Source: Saccopteryx bilineata
Taxonomy: Eukaryota > Chordata > Mammalia > Chiroptera > Emballonuridae
Assembly: GCF_036850765.1 (NCBI RefSeq)
Contig: NC_089492.1
Coordinates: 205,183,681-205,247,680, forward strand
Direction of reading: 5' to 3'
DNA length: 64,000 nucleotides
Positions 11,771 through 22,399 of this stretch are shown here, in pieces. Numbering within the stretch: the first letter of the stretch is position 1; each line of letters begins with the position of its first letter. The translations under genes were made by a program, and so were the position numbers. The notes beneath the pieces are model-generated. The model did not search any database. It was not told the DNA's origin and worked only from the letters and a program-made list of their open reading frames with translations.

Positions 11771-12785
11771 AAAGTCTGAGGAGCAGGCTATTTTTGCAGC
11801 TACCCGATTTTCTTAGGCCCAGCCCAATAGAAGGTGTTCTAATCTTAGGCAAAATGATGACATGTGAAAATTTACTTATAGCTTCAACTTCCCCTTTCTG
11901 GCTATAACTTCCCATGGTGACAAGGCTCTTGAAGGGGCCGGATGACTTTCTTCTCTTTCAATTCCCAACCTCCTATAAAATAAGAAGAAATCTGATGATT
12001 AGTAAGCATACACCACCACCCTCTTCTCGGAACTACATTTCTCACAATCTCTTCCCCTTATGTTCCTGGTCAGATTTAGCATCTCTTCGAATAAGAGAAA
12101 CTCCTGTGCAACTGAAAGGCTGAAGATGAGGGGCCATAATTCTCAGGATGCAGTTACAGTCAGAGCATGAGGACATGTGAAGTTCTAAAGAATTATTTTG
12201 ATTGGTGCTATAGACTGAGATAGAAGGCAGGGCTGTCCCACAAATTTTTAAAATCTACACTCTAGTGACTTACCTGCTTTAGTATGGCAGCCTGATAATT
12301 GTCTTTGGTGGCTTTCTGAATCTTGGTTCCCTGGCTCTTTCACTGGTTGGTTATGGCTCTAATTCCCTGATAACTTTTATACTTTAAGTACATAGAGTGG
12401 CTTCTCTTTTCCTGCCTGAACCTAGCCAGTGTAGGTATCACCTGTATCAACTATTCTGGGTATGTGAATCCCTTTTGTAACATAGCTGATGAGTTGACAT
12501 TCCACTTGTTCTTAAACACTTAAAGAAATATGGAATTGCTAGCTTCAGAGACAGCCCATATCATCACAGAATTACCCAAATTGATGGATGGCATGTTATA
12601 GTGTAGAGTAGAAGAAGCAAAGATGATTTTTAATTAGAAAAGCCTGGCTTTGCATCCTGTATTTACCATTTATAAATATTGGTCAAGTTGCTTAACTTAT
12701 CAGCCTCAGGTCGCTTTGTTTTTTTGTTTGTTTTCCCTGTAAAGCAAGGGGAACAATTATACCTACCTTTTCAGGGTTGTTATAA
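11771..12785 (+). other. Unique sequence followed by a MIR copy
   Basis: 11,771-12,590 shows no gene or clear repeat. From about 12,596 a plus-strand MIR is visible (GCCTGGCTTTGCATCC, TTGGTCAAGTTGCTTAACTT, CCTCAGGTCGC, GGGTTGTTATAAGAATTAAATGA). The MIR continues after 13,012, split by the SINE inserted at 12,797. Confidence 0.65.
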
Positions 12786-13012
12786 GAATTAAATGATATT
12801 GCCTGGCCTGTGGTGGCGCAGTGGATAAACCTTTGTCCTGGAATGCCAAGGTTGCCGGTTCGAAACCCTGGGCTTCCCTGGTCAAGGCACATACAGCAAG
12901 CAAGCAATGAACAACTAGCATGAAGCAACTGAGTTGATACTTTCCATTCTATGCTCCCTTTTCTCTCCTGTCTCTGTAAAATCAATAAAGTATTAAAAAG
13001 AGAATTAAATGA
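12786..13012 (+). mobile_element. tRNA-derived bat SINE inside a MIR, plus strand
   Basis: Begins GCCTGGCCTGTGGTGGCGCA, has a box B-like GGTTCGAAACCC, and ends with AAAATCAATAAAGTATTAAAAA. The insert 12,797-13,001 is flanked by GAATTAAATGA at 12,786-12,796 and 13,002-13,012. It interrupts an older MIR, giving a clear relative age. One of only three young SINEs in plus orientation. Confidence 0.93.
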
Positions 13013-14595
13013 CATCAAGTTTATCAAATCTTTTTCTTAGACTAACCACAGATCAGCATCTATGTAACTTTCACCCTTTGGGCCTAATTCTATCCTCTGG
13101 AGTCATGCAGGGAAGGCCCCAGCTCGCCCACGGAACACCTCTGTGAGACTGAGAGAAAGGCAGCCCTTTAGCTGACTCAGCCTGGCATTGGGGCACACGG
13201 CGTGGTGAGTAGAGCCAGAGCTGGACTGTAGCCCCCATTGCCCTCAACTGAGCACCCTTGGACACAGCCTGAAAAACCATCCACTGGGTCACTGCATGCA
13301 GTGTAAATATAACCTCTTATGAAAATTGTTCATCTATTTTAAGACTTCTCTCAATTCCTCAACTCAACCTTTCCTCTCCTCGCTAAACTAAACATTGCCA
13401 ATTGGATGAGGACTGCCCCATAGTGAAATAATAGTGCAGTCTCCGTTAAAGAACGATTCAGCCAAAGCATGGATGAATTGGAAGACTAATTACATCAACT
13501 AAAAGTCATTCACATTAAGGTGTCACCTTAATTACATATTTAAATGTTACTGTAGAGGTGTATCCTCTTTTTAAAGATTGTTGAACATCAATGAGAATGT
13601 GGGGAGGGATGTGAGTGTTTCCTAATGAATATGAGAGAGGGGAAGGTGTGTGAAATCCTAACTTTGCCTGTATAACGACACCTAGGGGCCTCTATGGTTC
13701 ATCCTTTAGCATGACTTATCAGGGGACTGTAGGACCCACGGTGGATAGCCACTTCCCCTTCAGGCAGCAACCCACTCTTAGCATTTGTGTGGCCCAAGGA
13801 CAGAGAACAAATAGAGGCCTAAGTCATATCTCTAAATATTTAGAAGTTATAAATAAAGCTAAAACTGTTAAGTAAAATATGTTCTGTTTCCTTGCCTTGA
13901 CAAATAAATATTCACAATGACATACTTAAGAAAATGTTTGTAAAACTATGTTTTTTAAAATATGACTGACAGTAAAATATCAAAAATGACTTCATTAATT
14001 TTATAATTGTGTGTGCATGTCTGGGTGTTCTGTTGATAAGCTGGTAATACTTGGATAAATGATACATAATGCATTAACTATTATATATTTATTACATAAA
14101 GTTAATTTTTCTTACCTTCGTTTTAGCAAGATCACTAATTATATTGGTGCAACTAATATTTTCACATGTACTTTTTCACAGTAATAACAAATTAGTCCAT
14201 ATTTCTTGTCATTGCAGTTTATAATATATATATTTTTAACTCATTTCAATCTGGAGAAATATCCCTCATACAAGGTAGGAGCAACAGCAATTATCAAAAA
14301 AATTATTAAACCAACAGTTAAATCTGGAAAGGAACCTTACACACAAATTAAATATACTCAGAAACTGTTGTGAGGTCACAGGTGACAAAGTAGCATTATT
14401 GCAAAAAATAGAAACTATTTTAATATCAAATGCAAATGCATTGTTATCATTTTAACATGAATATGTTAAAATAATATTTTTAAAGGAATATCTAGATACA
14501 TTTTCATTTCAAATTTTCCAATATTTTGTTATTATATAGGAAACAAAAATTAGCAGAACATTATTTAACTTATTCAAATTTCTCTTTAATTAAGG
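13013..14595. other. Unique block, enhancer-like in part
   Basis: No coding exon seen. The 13,310-13,860 part is repeat-free and contains GACTAATTACATC plus a perfect 19-bp palindrome, ATTAAGGTGTCACCTTAAT, at 13,514-13,532 followed by TACAT. 13,870-14,590 is very AT-rich. The 73-codon minus-strand frame at 13,071-13,292 has no recognisable similarity. Confidence 0.35.
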
Positions 14596-15006
14596 CTGTA
14601 CTCTGATTTTATTTATTTATTTATTTTGTTCAGTGAGAGGAGGGAAGGCAGAGACAGACTCCTGCATGTGCCTCAACCGGGATCCACCTGGCAAGCCCAC
14701 TAGGAGGCGATGCTCTGCCCTTTTGGGGCATTCCTCCACTGCTCAGTAACTGAGCTCTTCTTAACATCTGAGGCTAAGGCCATGCAGCTATCCTCAGCAC
14801 CTGGGGCCAACTCACTCCAACAGAGCTATGGTTGTAGGAGGGGAAGAGAGAGAGAGAGAGAGAGAGAGAAGCAAGAGGGAAAGGGGTGGAGAAGCAGATG
14901 GGTGCTTCTCCTGTGTGCCTTGACCAGGAATCGAACCCAGGACATCCACACACTGGGCCAATGCTCTACCACTGAGCAAACCAGCCAGGGCCAACTGTAC
15001 TCTGAT
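14596..15006 (-). mobile_element. Long-form bat SINE, minus strand, with 12-bp TSD
   Basis: The minus strand reads a tRNA-like head with box A (TGCTCAGTGGTAGAGC) and box B (GGTTCGATTCC), a CT-rich middle, and the CG-poor decayed body of the long family. The insert 14,608-14,994 is flanked by CTGTACTCTGAT at 14,596-14,607 and 14,995-15,006. It contains a GA dinucleotide run at about 14,846-14,869. Many CpG sites of the family have decayed here, suggesting moderate age. Confidence 0.95.
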
Positions 15007-16014
15007 CTATGATGGCCAGAAATATGGTCTCCATTAAAATTAGAAACTATCAGGAATTATTTATACATGAATGATCTGTTTGATAGGTAAACATTTTTAT
15101 TTCCTTGCTCTAATATCATTATATTTTATTGAAGTATTACTTTCATTGCATATTTTCAGCAAATATATTGCAGCTTAAAGTATTTTTATTTATTTCAATA
15201 ACAATAAAATTATTTGTAATTTTAGCATTCTATGGCTACTTAGCTATCAGTGGGAAAGATAGGTAATATGCCTCCTAGAAGTTACATTTAGACTTTAAAA
15301 AGTGAAATAGCCAAACTTAGATCTTTTAAAATTTTTTTGTTAATTTTAAGTAATATTAATAATAAACAACAGTTAACATCAAATAACTATGGATAGCATT
15401 AATTCAAAATAATTTTCTGCCAAAGATCATGATTCATGTTTTAATTAGGATTCTTCTGTTGTTTCCGTTAACCCCTGTGGTGCATCTTGTGTCTTACCTA
15501 AACTCAATCTAATTGCTTTAACAGATTCAGACAGCATTCCCATCACACATGTCCAAGAGTGATTTTAAGGTCATTGCTTTGTATTTTCAGAGCACTTCAT
15601 CTTTGGGAAGATTCAGAAAATATATGTATAGTATATAATCTTTGAATTGCTATCATAACAATTGACATTGTTTCTCCTAATAACAAATTCAGATGTGTGC
15701 TGTATATAACAAACACACAAGTATTTTTGGATTTTTGGCCAATACTTTGTATGGTAGAACTTTCTGTTTATCAACCACATTATCACCATTATATCTTAGA
15801 CATTGCCCTTGATGAATTTTAAATTATTTAAAGCTAAATAAATAAATTATTTAAAGCTGAATTTTAATGTCAATTTTTGAAAAATTTAATTACATCTTAT
15901 TAACATTTTGATAACAGTAAAATCATTTGCAATTTTAGCATTCAGAGGCCACCTACTTACCAATGAAAGGATAGGTATCTTCCTAGAAGTTACATTTAGA
16001 CTAACATACATTTT
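15007..16014. repeat. AT-rich region with an imperfect direct duplication
   Basis: A segment at 15,198-15,294 recurs in the same orientation at 15,911-16,002. Both begin ATAACA(A/G)TAAAAT and end with the shared stretch TCCTAGAAGTTACATTTAGA. Identity is roughly 80% by eye with small gaps. A separate 15-bp unit AAATTATTTAAAGCT occurs at 15,821-15,835 and 15,844-15,858. No gene is seen. Confidence 0.75.
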
Positions 16015-17190
16015 TAGGAATGAGATGAATGGTTGCAAAATGTTCCTTTTCTACTCCATACAACTGTAGTGAATGCTGTCCAATTCCTGAGCACCTGAGG
16101 AGCCAAGACAGAGCACACAGAGATGCAAGAAGATGGGTGCTTGGTGCTGTTGCGAAATGGTACTCTGTTATGCAAAAATCTATAGCAAGGATTCCACAAG
16201 TTAATTTGTCTTTTCTCTTACCTAAGTGCTCTGCCAGTCACATCCTCCCACACTCCAGGGCACTGTCTGTCTCCTGCATAGAAGGTGGCACAACCCACAA
16301 ATTCTCTTGGCTTCAGACCATTTAAAGGACAAAGGGCAAGAGAAGAAGAGAGGCATTTTCCTGGGTCTCAAACTGTGTCAGTCATGAGCATGGGTCACTT
16401 GTGTCTATGGTGACCACTGGTCCTTAGTGAACGAAGTACCTGTGGGTTTTTAATAGAAATGTTTATATGTGTGTTTGTGATCTGGGGAGCCCCCAAAGGC
16501 CAATCCAGCTGGGAAGTTTCCTCTCGCTGTGGAAGTCTGACTAAATCTAGCACATGGAGTCACTCTGTACCTTAACTCAGGTCATATGTCCCTGGGTCTT
16601 CTTTGCCTGAAGAGACCAAACCTGGTCACCTCCCCTCCTTTCATACCACATCTTCCAGATGCATCTTTTTTGTTGAGAGCGTCTTTGAGGCTATTGGTCA
16701 AGATTTATTGCTTTTTAATGGCATTACATTCCCTTTTCTACATCATAGAATGGACCCCTCTGGTTATAAAGTTTCTGACAAAGAAATTTGCCTCTCCACT
16801 AAGGGAGGTTATGCTGTAATTTACAGACAACTTATATCTTGGACACCGACTCTTATTAAAGAAGGGCACAGATGAACCTCCTTTAGGACAAACTCTCCTT
16901 TCTGCTTCTCAGAGTCCAAGAACTAAGGAAGTCTTCAGTAAACAGGAACTATTTTTCTTGTTTTTATTTTTGCTTTTTAAAAGAATTTACTGTTATGACA
17001 TTCTGTTCTGTATGCCACGAATTCAGTGATCTTGATGAAGTTCTCAATACTATGTTGCAGTTTAGTAAGATCAGATGTACTTACAAGTAATCAAGATAAT
17101 GTGAGGCAAGTGTTTATTACAGTGCTTAGCATGAAGTAAATGCTCAATACATATTATCTTTTTTATTATTATTAGAATCACTATGATTGT
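16015..17190. other. Unidentified single-copy-like sequence; MIR tail at the end
   Basis: 16,015-16,900 is less AT-rich than its neighbours and carries overlapping 77-98-codon plus-strand frames (16,029-16,325; 16,586-16,819; 16,603-16,875). I do not recognise any product and they lack clear exon boundaries. It could be a decayed endogenous retroviral or other retrotransposon segment. About 17,100-17,160 matches the 3' part of a MIR (TTATTACAGTGCTTAGCATG, AATGCTCAATACATATTA). Confidence 0.3.
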
Positions 17191-17191
17191 G

Positions 17192-17229
17192 AATTTAAAT
17201 TGGGCTTTACAATTTAAATTGGGCTTTAC
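17192..17229 (+). repeat. Perfect 19-bp tandem duplication
   Basis: The unit AATTTAAATTGGGCTTTAC occurs twice back to back at 17,192-17,210 and 17,211-17,229 without mismatch. A small recent slippage or duplication event in AT-rich DNA. Confidence 0.95.
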
Positions 17230-18096
17230 AGTGCAGTTATATGTAAGTTCTAATGTATGATCATTCTAATTACATTGTGAGTTGTGCAGGAAAAAAATCT
17301 CCCTTTTACAGATTGTAATATTGACAGTCAGCTAAAGTTACTAGAAAATCCTCCATCTTTACATGGAAGACCGGAGCCCAAGTTTTCTAACTCCCACTGG
17401 TTAAACAAAAGCAGTGGCATCTTTTGTCCAAAAAGGTAAAATAACTTTTTTCTTATGTTCACCTAAACAAGGGCTGAAATACCCCCAAATGGGAAACCAT
17501 CTTGAGCCTAACACACACACAACATTGGTGACATCTTCAAAATTCTGGGTATAAATTTCAATATGATAAAGTTGAGTTTTACAGGATACAAGACTCCAAG
17601 TTTCTTACTAATGGGAAGTGTGGGCCTGCATTGTGTCTGCCATTAAGGGTGATGCCTAACAAGTCACCCATCCAAGTTGAAAGAACTTTGGCAGACAGCT
17701 CCCACAGAAATTCCCCAAATCAAAGCATAACATGGGCTTGAGAGCTGTGAGAGACGTGGCTCTACTGTCCCTACACCTCAGTCATACCTCCCCGCCGTGC
17801 TCTCTTCATAGTCCTGGAGGTTCTCACTGGAAGCACTGAAATGCCTTTCTCCTAGCTTTAATCATTCTCCAATTACTCTCCCTACCAAATAACCCCCTTC
17901 CACATACTTCCATTGCATTTATAGTCTCTACTACAACATTTAGCTTTATAGTCTGTACCTCAGACAACAAATTAATCTTATCTCCATAATGAGATTTTAA
18001 GAAATTTAAGGAAAAAGGTAATGTCCATACTTTTGTGACATTCATAGTACATAGCATGATGCTGAACACATGTTCAATCACATTTTTCCATTGATG
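17230..18096. other. Unique non-coding sequence
   Basis: About 870 bases with no recognised repeat or gene. A 102-codon minus-strand frame at 17,824-18,132 runs into the hAT element and has no familiar motif, so I treat it as chance. Confidence 0.35.
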
Positions 18097-18930
18097 GATT
18101 AAACCAGCAGTTCTCAAACTTTTTGGTATCATAGCCCCTTTATACTATTCAAAGTGATTGATGCTTGAAGAATGATAACCATCATGAATGACACAGTAAC
18201 TATCCAGACCAGGAAGTTTATGACCAACAAACTGATTCAGAGGAAATGAATGGCCACTGATGTCCTTCACCCTGGGGAGGCAACAGTACCCAAGACAGAA
18301 ATTTGGGGAAAACTAGCCAAAAGGTATAAAGACATCAGATGTTATCTTTGTGTATGAACGCAGAACCCAGGTTTGATGGTGACAAGATAACTGGCTTTGG
18401 CATGATTTAATGATTACTTGGATTTCACAAGGAAAAATGAACCCAAACACAGACCTGCAAGAAGTGGCCCATATGAGAAGATGACAACCTCAAGAAAACA
18501 GAGAAAGGAATGCAAGAACAGAACAAAGAAAGTCAGGGGGACTGCATAGGCCAACATTGGTGCTGGCAAAATTTCTTAGACAATATTGAAGTTACAGAGA
18601 GTATAGCAGGTATAACTGAGAGTACAGAAGTACTCTGAACAACTGAGTTAATCTCAAAATGCATGTTTATATCCTAAATCTGCCCTAAAAAATCTTAGAA
18701 AACATAAGATTACAGAGGCATACAATCCATAAACTGTTAGAGCAATTACATCACCCCATATTATATCCTCTGAAAAACATCATTGTACACTTGTGAGAAA
18801 ACAGGAGTTAAATAAGCAGATTATATTTTAGTAGTGTTATAAAACTAGTTTGACTTCATGGATTCCCTGAAAAAGTCTTGGGGACCTCTGCAGGTTCCAA
18901 GATTTGACTTTGAAAACCAGCAGATTAAAT
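18097..18930 (+). mobile_element. Old hAT-type DNA transposon remnant interrupted by a retrocopy
   Basis: The left end CAGCAGTTCTCAAACTTTTT at 18,105 and the right end CTTTGAAAACCAGCA ending at 18,922 form degraded inverted termini of the CAGTGGTTCTCAAA class. Imperfect 8-bp target duplications GATTAAAC (18,097-18,104) and GATTAAAT (18,923-18,930) flank it, as expected for hAT. The right half (about 18,650-18,922) resembles a common mammalian MER-type element I remember, including TGACTTCATGGATTCCCTGA. The middle is an RPS24 retrocopy. Confidence 0.75.
18176..18577 (+). pseudogene. RPS24: RPS24 processed pseudogene
   Basis: RPS24 is the small-subunit ribosomal protein eS24. An intronless copy starts with ATG at 18,184 preceded by CCATC as in the parent 5' untranslated region, and reads MNDTVTIQTRKFMTN, matching the eS24 N terminus. 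An in-frame TGA follows at the position after QRK, then the [14 protein letters not shown] segment is recognisable. After that the frame shifts: DVIFVY appears in a second frame, and later stops break the rest. The C-terminal KKVRGTA and GAGK motifs are still readable near 18,525-18,572. No introns, several stops and at least one frameshift show a dead retrocopy. It sits inside the older hAT remnant. A poly(A) tail and target duplication are not clear, so its 3' end may be truncated. Confidence 0.92.
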
Positions 18931-20781
18931 TATAGTCTTGATTAGTTAGACCACTTAAAGATGCTCATTACACAAAATTACTACCAGAGAATTAGAGTGA
19001 TTAGCATTTGTATTAGTTATGTAGTGAGGAATTAGTTATCCATCTATTTGTATTAATCATCTAGTTATCTCTAAATTTAATGGCTAAACCCATAAACATG
19101 TATTATCTCACAGTCTCTGTGGGTCAGGAATCCAGGTGCAGCTTAGTTGGCAGCCTGTGGCTCAAGGTGTCTCAGGAGGTTGCCTTAAAATTTGGACCAG
19201 GGCTTTGATCTCATATGAAGACCCTACTTACAGGGAACCTACTTCCAAGCCTGCGCATTTGGCTGTTGGTAGGATTCAGTTCATCACAAACTATTGGACG
19301 AAGGCCTCAGTTTCTGACTGGCTGTTGCCTGGAGGTCCTTGCCACATGGACCTGTTCATAGGATAATTCATGGTTTGACAGCTGGGTTTCCTCAGAGCAA
19401 ATGAGTGAGAACAAGAGAGCTGTCTCAAAGGGGAAGCCACAATCTTTTAGTAATGTAATTTGATAAGTGACTTTTTATCTCTTCAACCATTTTATATTTG
19501 TTAGAAGCAATTCAGCAAGTCCAGCCTACACTAAAGAGGAGGGGATTTCCATGGGTAAGAAGAATAACAAAAGCTGAGGTCATTTCCACCTTAGAGGTTG
19601 CCTACTATTTTAATTTCTTCATTGGAAAAGGAAAGGTATGATTTATAAAATGAATGATAAGCAAAAAGCCAGTTCCTTACATTACTCTGTTCTTTTGTCC
19701 AGTTTCCTCTTGTTATATATAACGCAATTCCTTTCTTCCACATCAAAAACTCCTGTTGCCAATGCATGAAATGGTTTTATACTGATATTGAGATTTTTAA
19801 GATTAGAGCTTTATGGCCTTGGTTTCTCTTATTTCAAGTTTATCAGACTATTTTAATAAACATTTGTGATCCATGGGTGTGTCACACTACTAGTTATCCT
19901 TCAAAACCCATTCTTTCCATATTTCCGGGCACATGGCCACCTAGCTAGCAATTACCTTTCCCAGCCTCTTGGCAGCGAGCAGTGACCATGGGCCTAAAGT
20001 TTAGGTAACGGGATGTGTGAGAGGAAGAGGTATGTGCAACTTCGGTGTCATCACCGACTTCAGACGGGCTTCACATGCTGGATCCTGGTTCATCACCCTC
20101 CATACCAGCTGGAAGTGGTGACAACTTGAGCAGCTTGGAAGCCATATGCTGGGGATGGCAGATACACTCTGGCTTCATGGAGCGAACCTCCCCTCCAGCC
20201 TGAATCAGCCAGACACTTCCTTGAGAGAGAAACAAACCCCCCATCTTATTTAAGTCACTATTTCGGGGGCCTCGTTGTTTTTAACAGCTTTGTTTTTCTC
20301 CAGCTATTACATTCCACATAAATTAGACTAGGAAACCAAGTTAAATTGTTCTACTCTTAGTCTTAAACAATTTCAGTCAGAAGCAGGCAGGCTGAGTATG
20401 TGTCAGGACTGGGGCTATGCGGGAACACTGTACTTTCCATTCAGTTTTACTGTGCACTGAAAATTGCTCTAAAAATAAAGTTTATTACTTTAAAACTAAA
20501 ACCTTATTTAACTCAGTATATAACAAAATATTTCATTCATTCATTTATATCATTCAAATATATGAGCACCTACTATGTGTCAGATACACTGGGGAAATTG
20601 TTGAGAAGACTACAGTCACATTCATTACCCTCATGAAACTTTCTGTTTAGAAAAATCAAATTTAAATAAGCAATTATGCATGCATTAATTAATTAAAATT
20701 GTGGTAAATTCTAAGAAGGAAAGTACAGAGTGATATTTGATTGTATAACAAAAGGCCATAACCTAAGAAGCTCTAACAGAT
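18931..20781. other. Non-coding region with an old interspersed repeat and an L2-like tail
   Basis: About 19,060-19,560 matches a common old mammalian repeat text (TATTATCTCACAGTCTCTGT, GGTCAGGAATCCAGG, GGATTCAGTTCATCACA) whose family name I cannot assign safely. About 20,528-20,640 has the TTCATTCATTTATATCATTC ... GAGCACCTACTATGTGTCAG text of an L2 3' end in reverse. 19,560-20,520 is otherwise unique and lacks coding signals. Confidence 0.5.
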
Positions 20782-21016
20782 TATGCACATTTTATTTCTT
20801 TTTTGAAAGATTTTATTTATTGATTTTAGAGAGAGGGGACAGAGAGAAAGAGAAAGAAAGGAGAGTGGGGAGAAATGGGAAGCAACCAGTAGTAGTTGCT
20901 TCTGGTACTTGCCTTAATCTGGCAAGCCCGGGATTTCAAACCAATGACCTCAGCATTCTGGGTTGATGCTTTATCCACTGCATCACCACAGGTCAGGCAA
21001 GAATATGTACATTTTA
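20782..21016 (-). mobile_element. Short-form bat SINE, minus strand
   Basis: A GA-rich tail region leads to GAAGCAACCAGTAGTAGTTG and then the reversed head CATTCTGGGTTGATGCTTTA ... ACCACAGGTCAGGC. The insert 20,795-21,003 lies between TATGCACATTTTA (20,782-20,794) and TATGTACATTTTA (21,004-21,016), a 13-bp target duplication with one difference. Confidence 0.9.
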
Positions 21017-22399
21017 AAAGAAAATAGCAAAAACCTCAATGAAAATAATTTAATATTGTAATACATTTTTATTTCTTGAACGAGATGCCCTAAGCAGTAA
21101 AACATGAAAGTTGGTACATGGCCTTAGCATCAGTTTCCTCATCTGTAAAGTTTAGACAAACATACAGTTAACTTTCATGTGATATTTTAGCTTTTTCCTT
21201 TTCTACAGCTCTATCTGTACACCAGATTTTTATATGCATAGTATGATCTAATTTTTTACAACAGATAATTTTATCCAACAATTCTAGATTTAAATAAAAG
21301 AGACTCTTTGTCCCCAACAATAATCTGAATATATATGGAAAAGGGCATGTGTATCCAAGTTTCAGTGAGATAAAATAAGCTTGAAGGAGCAATCAGGCTA
21401 AGACCCAGGAGAATAAGTTTAAGGTCGGCCTGACATTTCACTTTTTTGTGTTGATCTATGTAAAAAGGAGCAGAATATCTATGCTTACAATACTCTGCTA
21501 AGATACTGATGACTCAAGCAAATTTGTGAAGTGCTTTGAGCTCTTTGGAGGATAGACAGATGCCAAATAATAGACCTGGAGAAAGGCTTCCTGAAGACAA
21601 GCACTTGGAATCATTGTGATTTCTATTTACTGTGACATCAGTTGTCCTTTTGCTCTTTTGTAATTCTTTCCCTGTGGAGATAACATGGGAAACTGGTTAG
21701 AAAGTTGAAACAGGTAACTTGAAACTTTGTGCCTCTGAGACATCAGAGAGGCGGTATGTAGTCAATAAGCACATAGATACCACATCCAGCCTAGCTGATT
21801 CAAACTCTGGCTCTGGCCCTTTCTCGCTAGGTGACTTTGGGTAAATTATTTAACTTCTCTGTTCTTCTATTTCCTTATCTGTAAAACAAGGGTAATATTA
21901 TAATAGCATTGACATTATAGGTTGTTGTGAAGATTAATTGGTTTTTAATCCATGTAGATTTCTTAGAACCAGGGTCTGGCATGTGACAAGTGTTTGTTGT
22001 TAGCTATTGTTAATTCCATTTGACAGCAAATAGAACACATTAAGTTAGGTTAACCATTAACAAAGAGGGTCACATAGAGGGGAAAAAAAAGTGCAGAAAA
22101 AGATTCTTTGACTAATCAGAGGTTTTGTTCTCAGAGAAAACTCAGTTTGTTTTATACCAGATCCCAAAAGCTTTTATACCTGACTTTGCCTTTTCCTGGT
22201 TAGAAAAATGAAAGAAAAACATCACTCCTTGTTTTCTGCTCCTATTTTGGTTAAATTTGGACCTCTAAATTTAAAGTATGTCCATGGTCCAATTAAGTTT
22301 TCCCAGAAAAGCCTACACTCCACTTAAAAACATTCTTTCTAGTTCATAGTATTCCCGGCATTATTGGAAAGAATTTAAAATCTCATCAAAAGCAACAGC
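21017..22399. other. Non-coding region containing a well-preserved MIR
   Basis: The MIR spans about 21,757-22,010 on the plus strand: ATTCAAACTCTGGCTCTGGC, TAGGTGACTTTGGGTAAATT, TTCCTTATCTGTAAAACAAG, GGTTGTTGTGAAGATTAA, GGGTCTGGCATGTGACAAG. The remainder (21,017-21,756 and 22,011-22,399) shows no gene or identifiable repeat. Confidence 0.7.
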
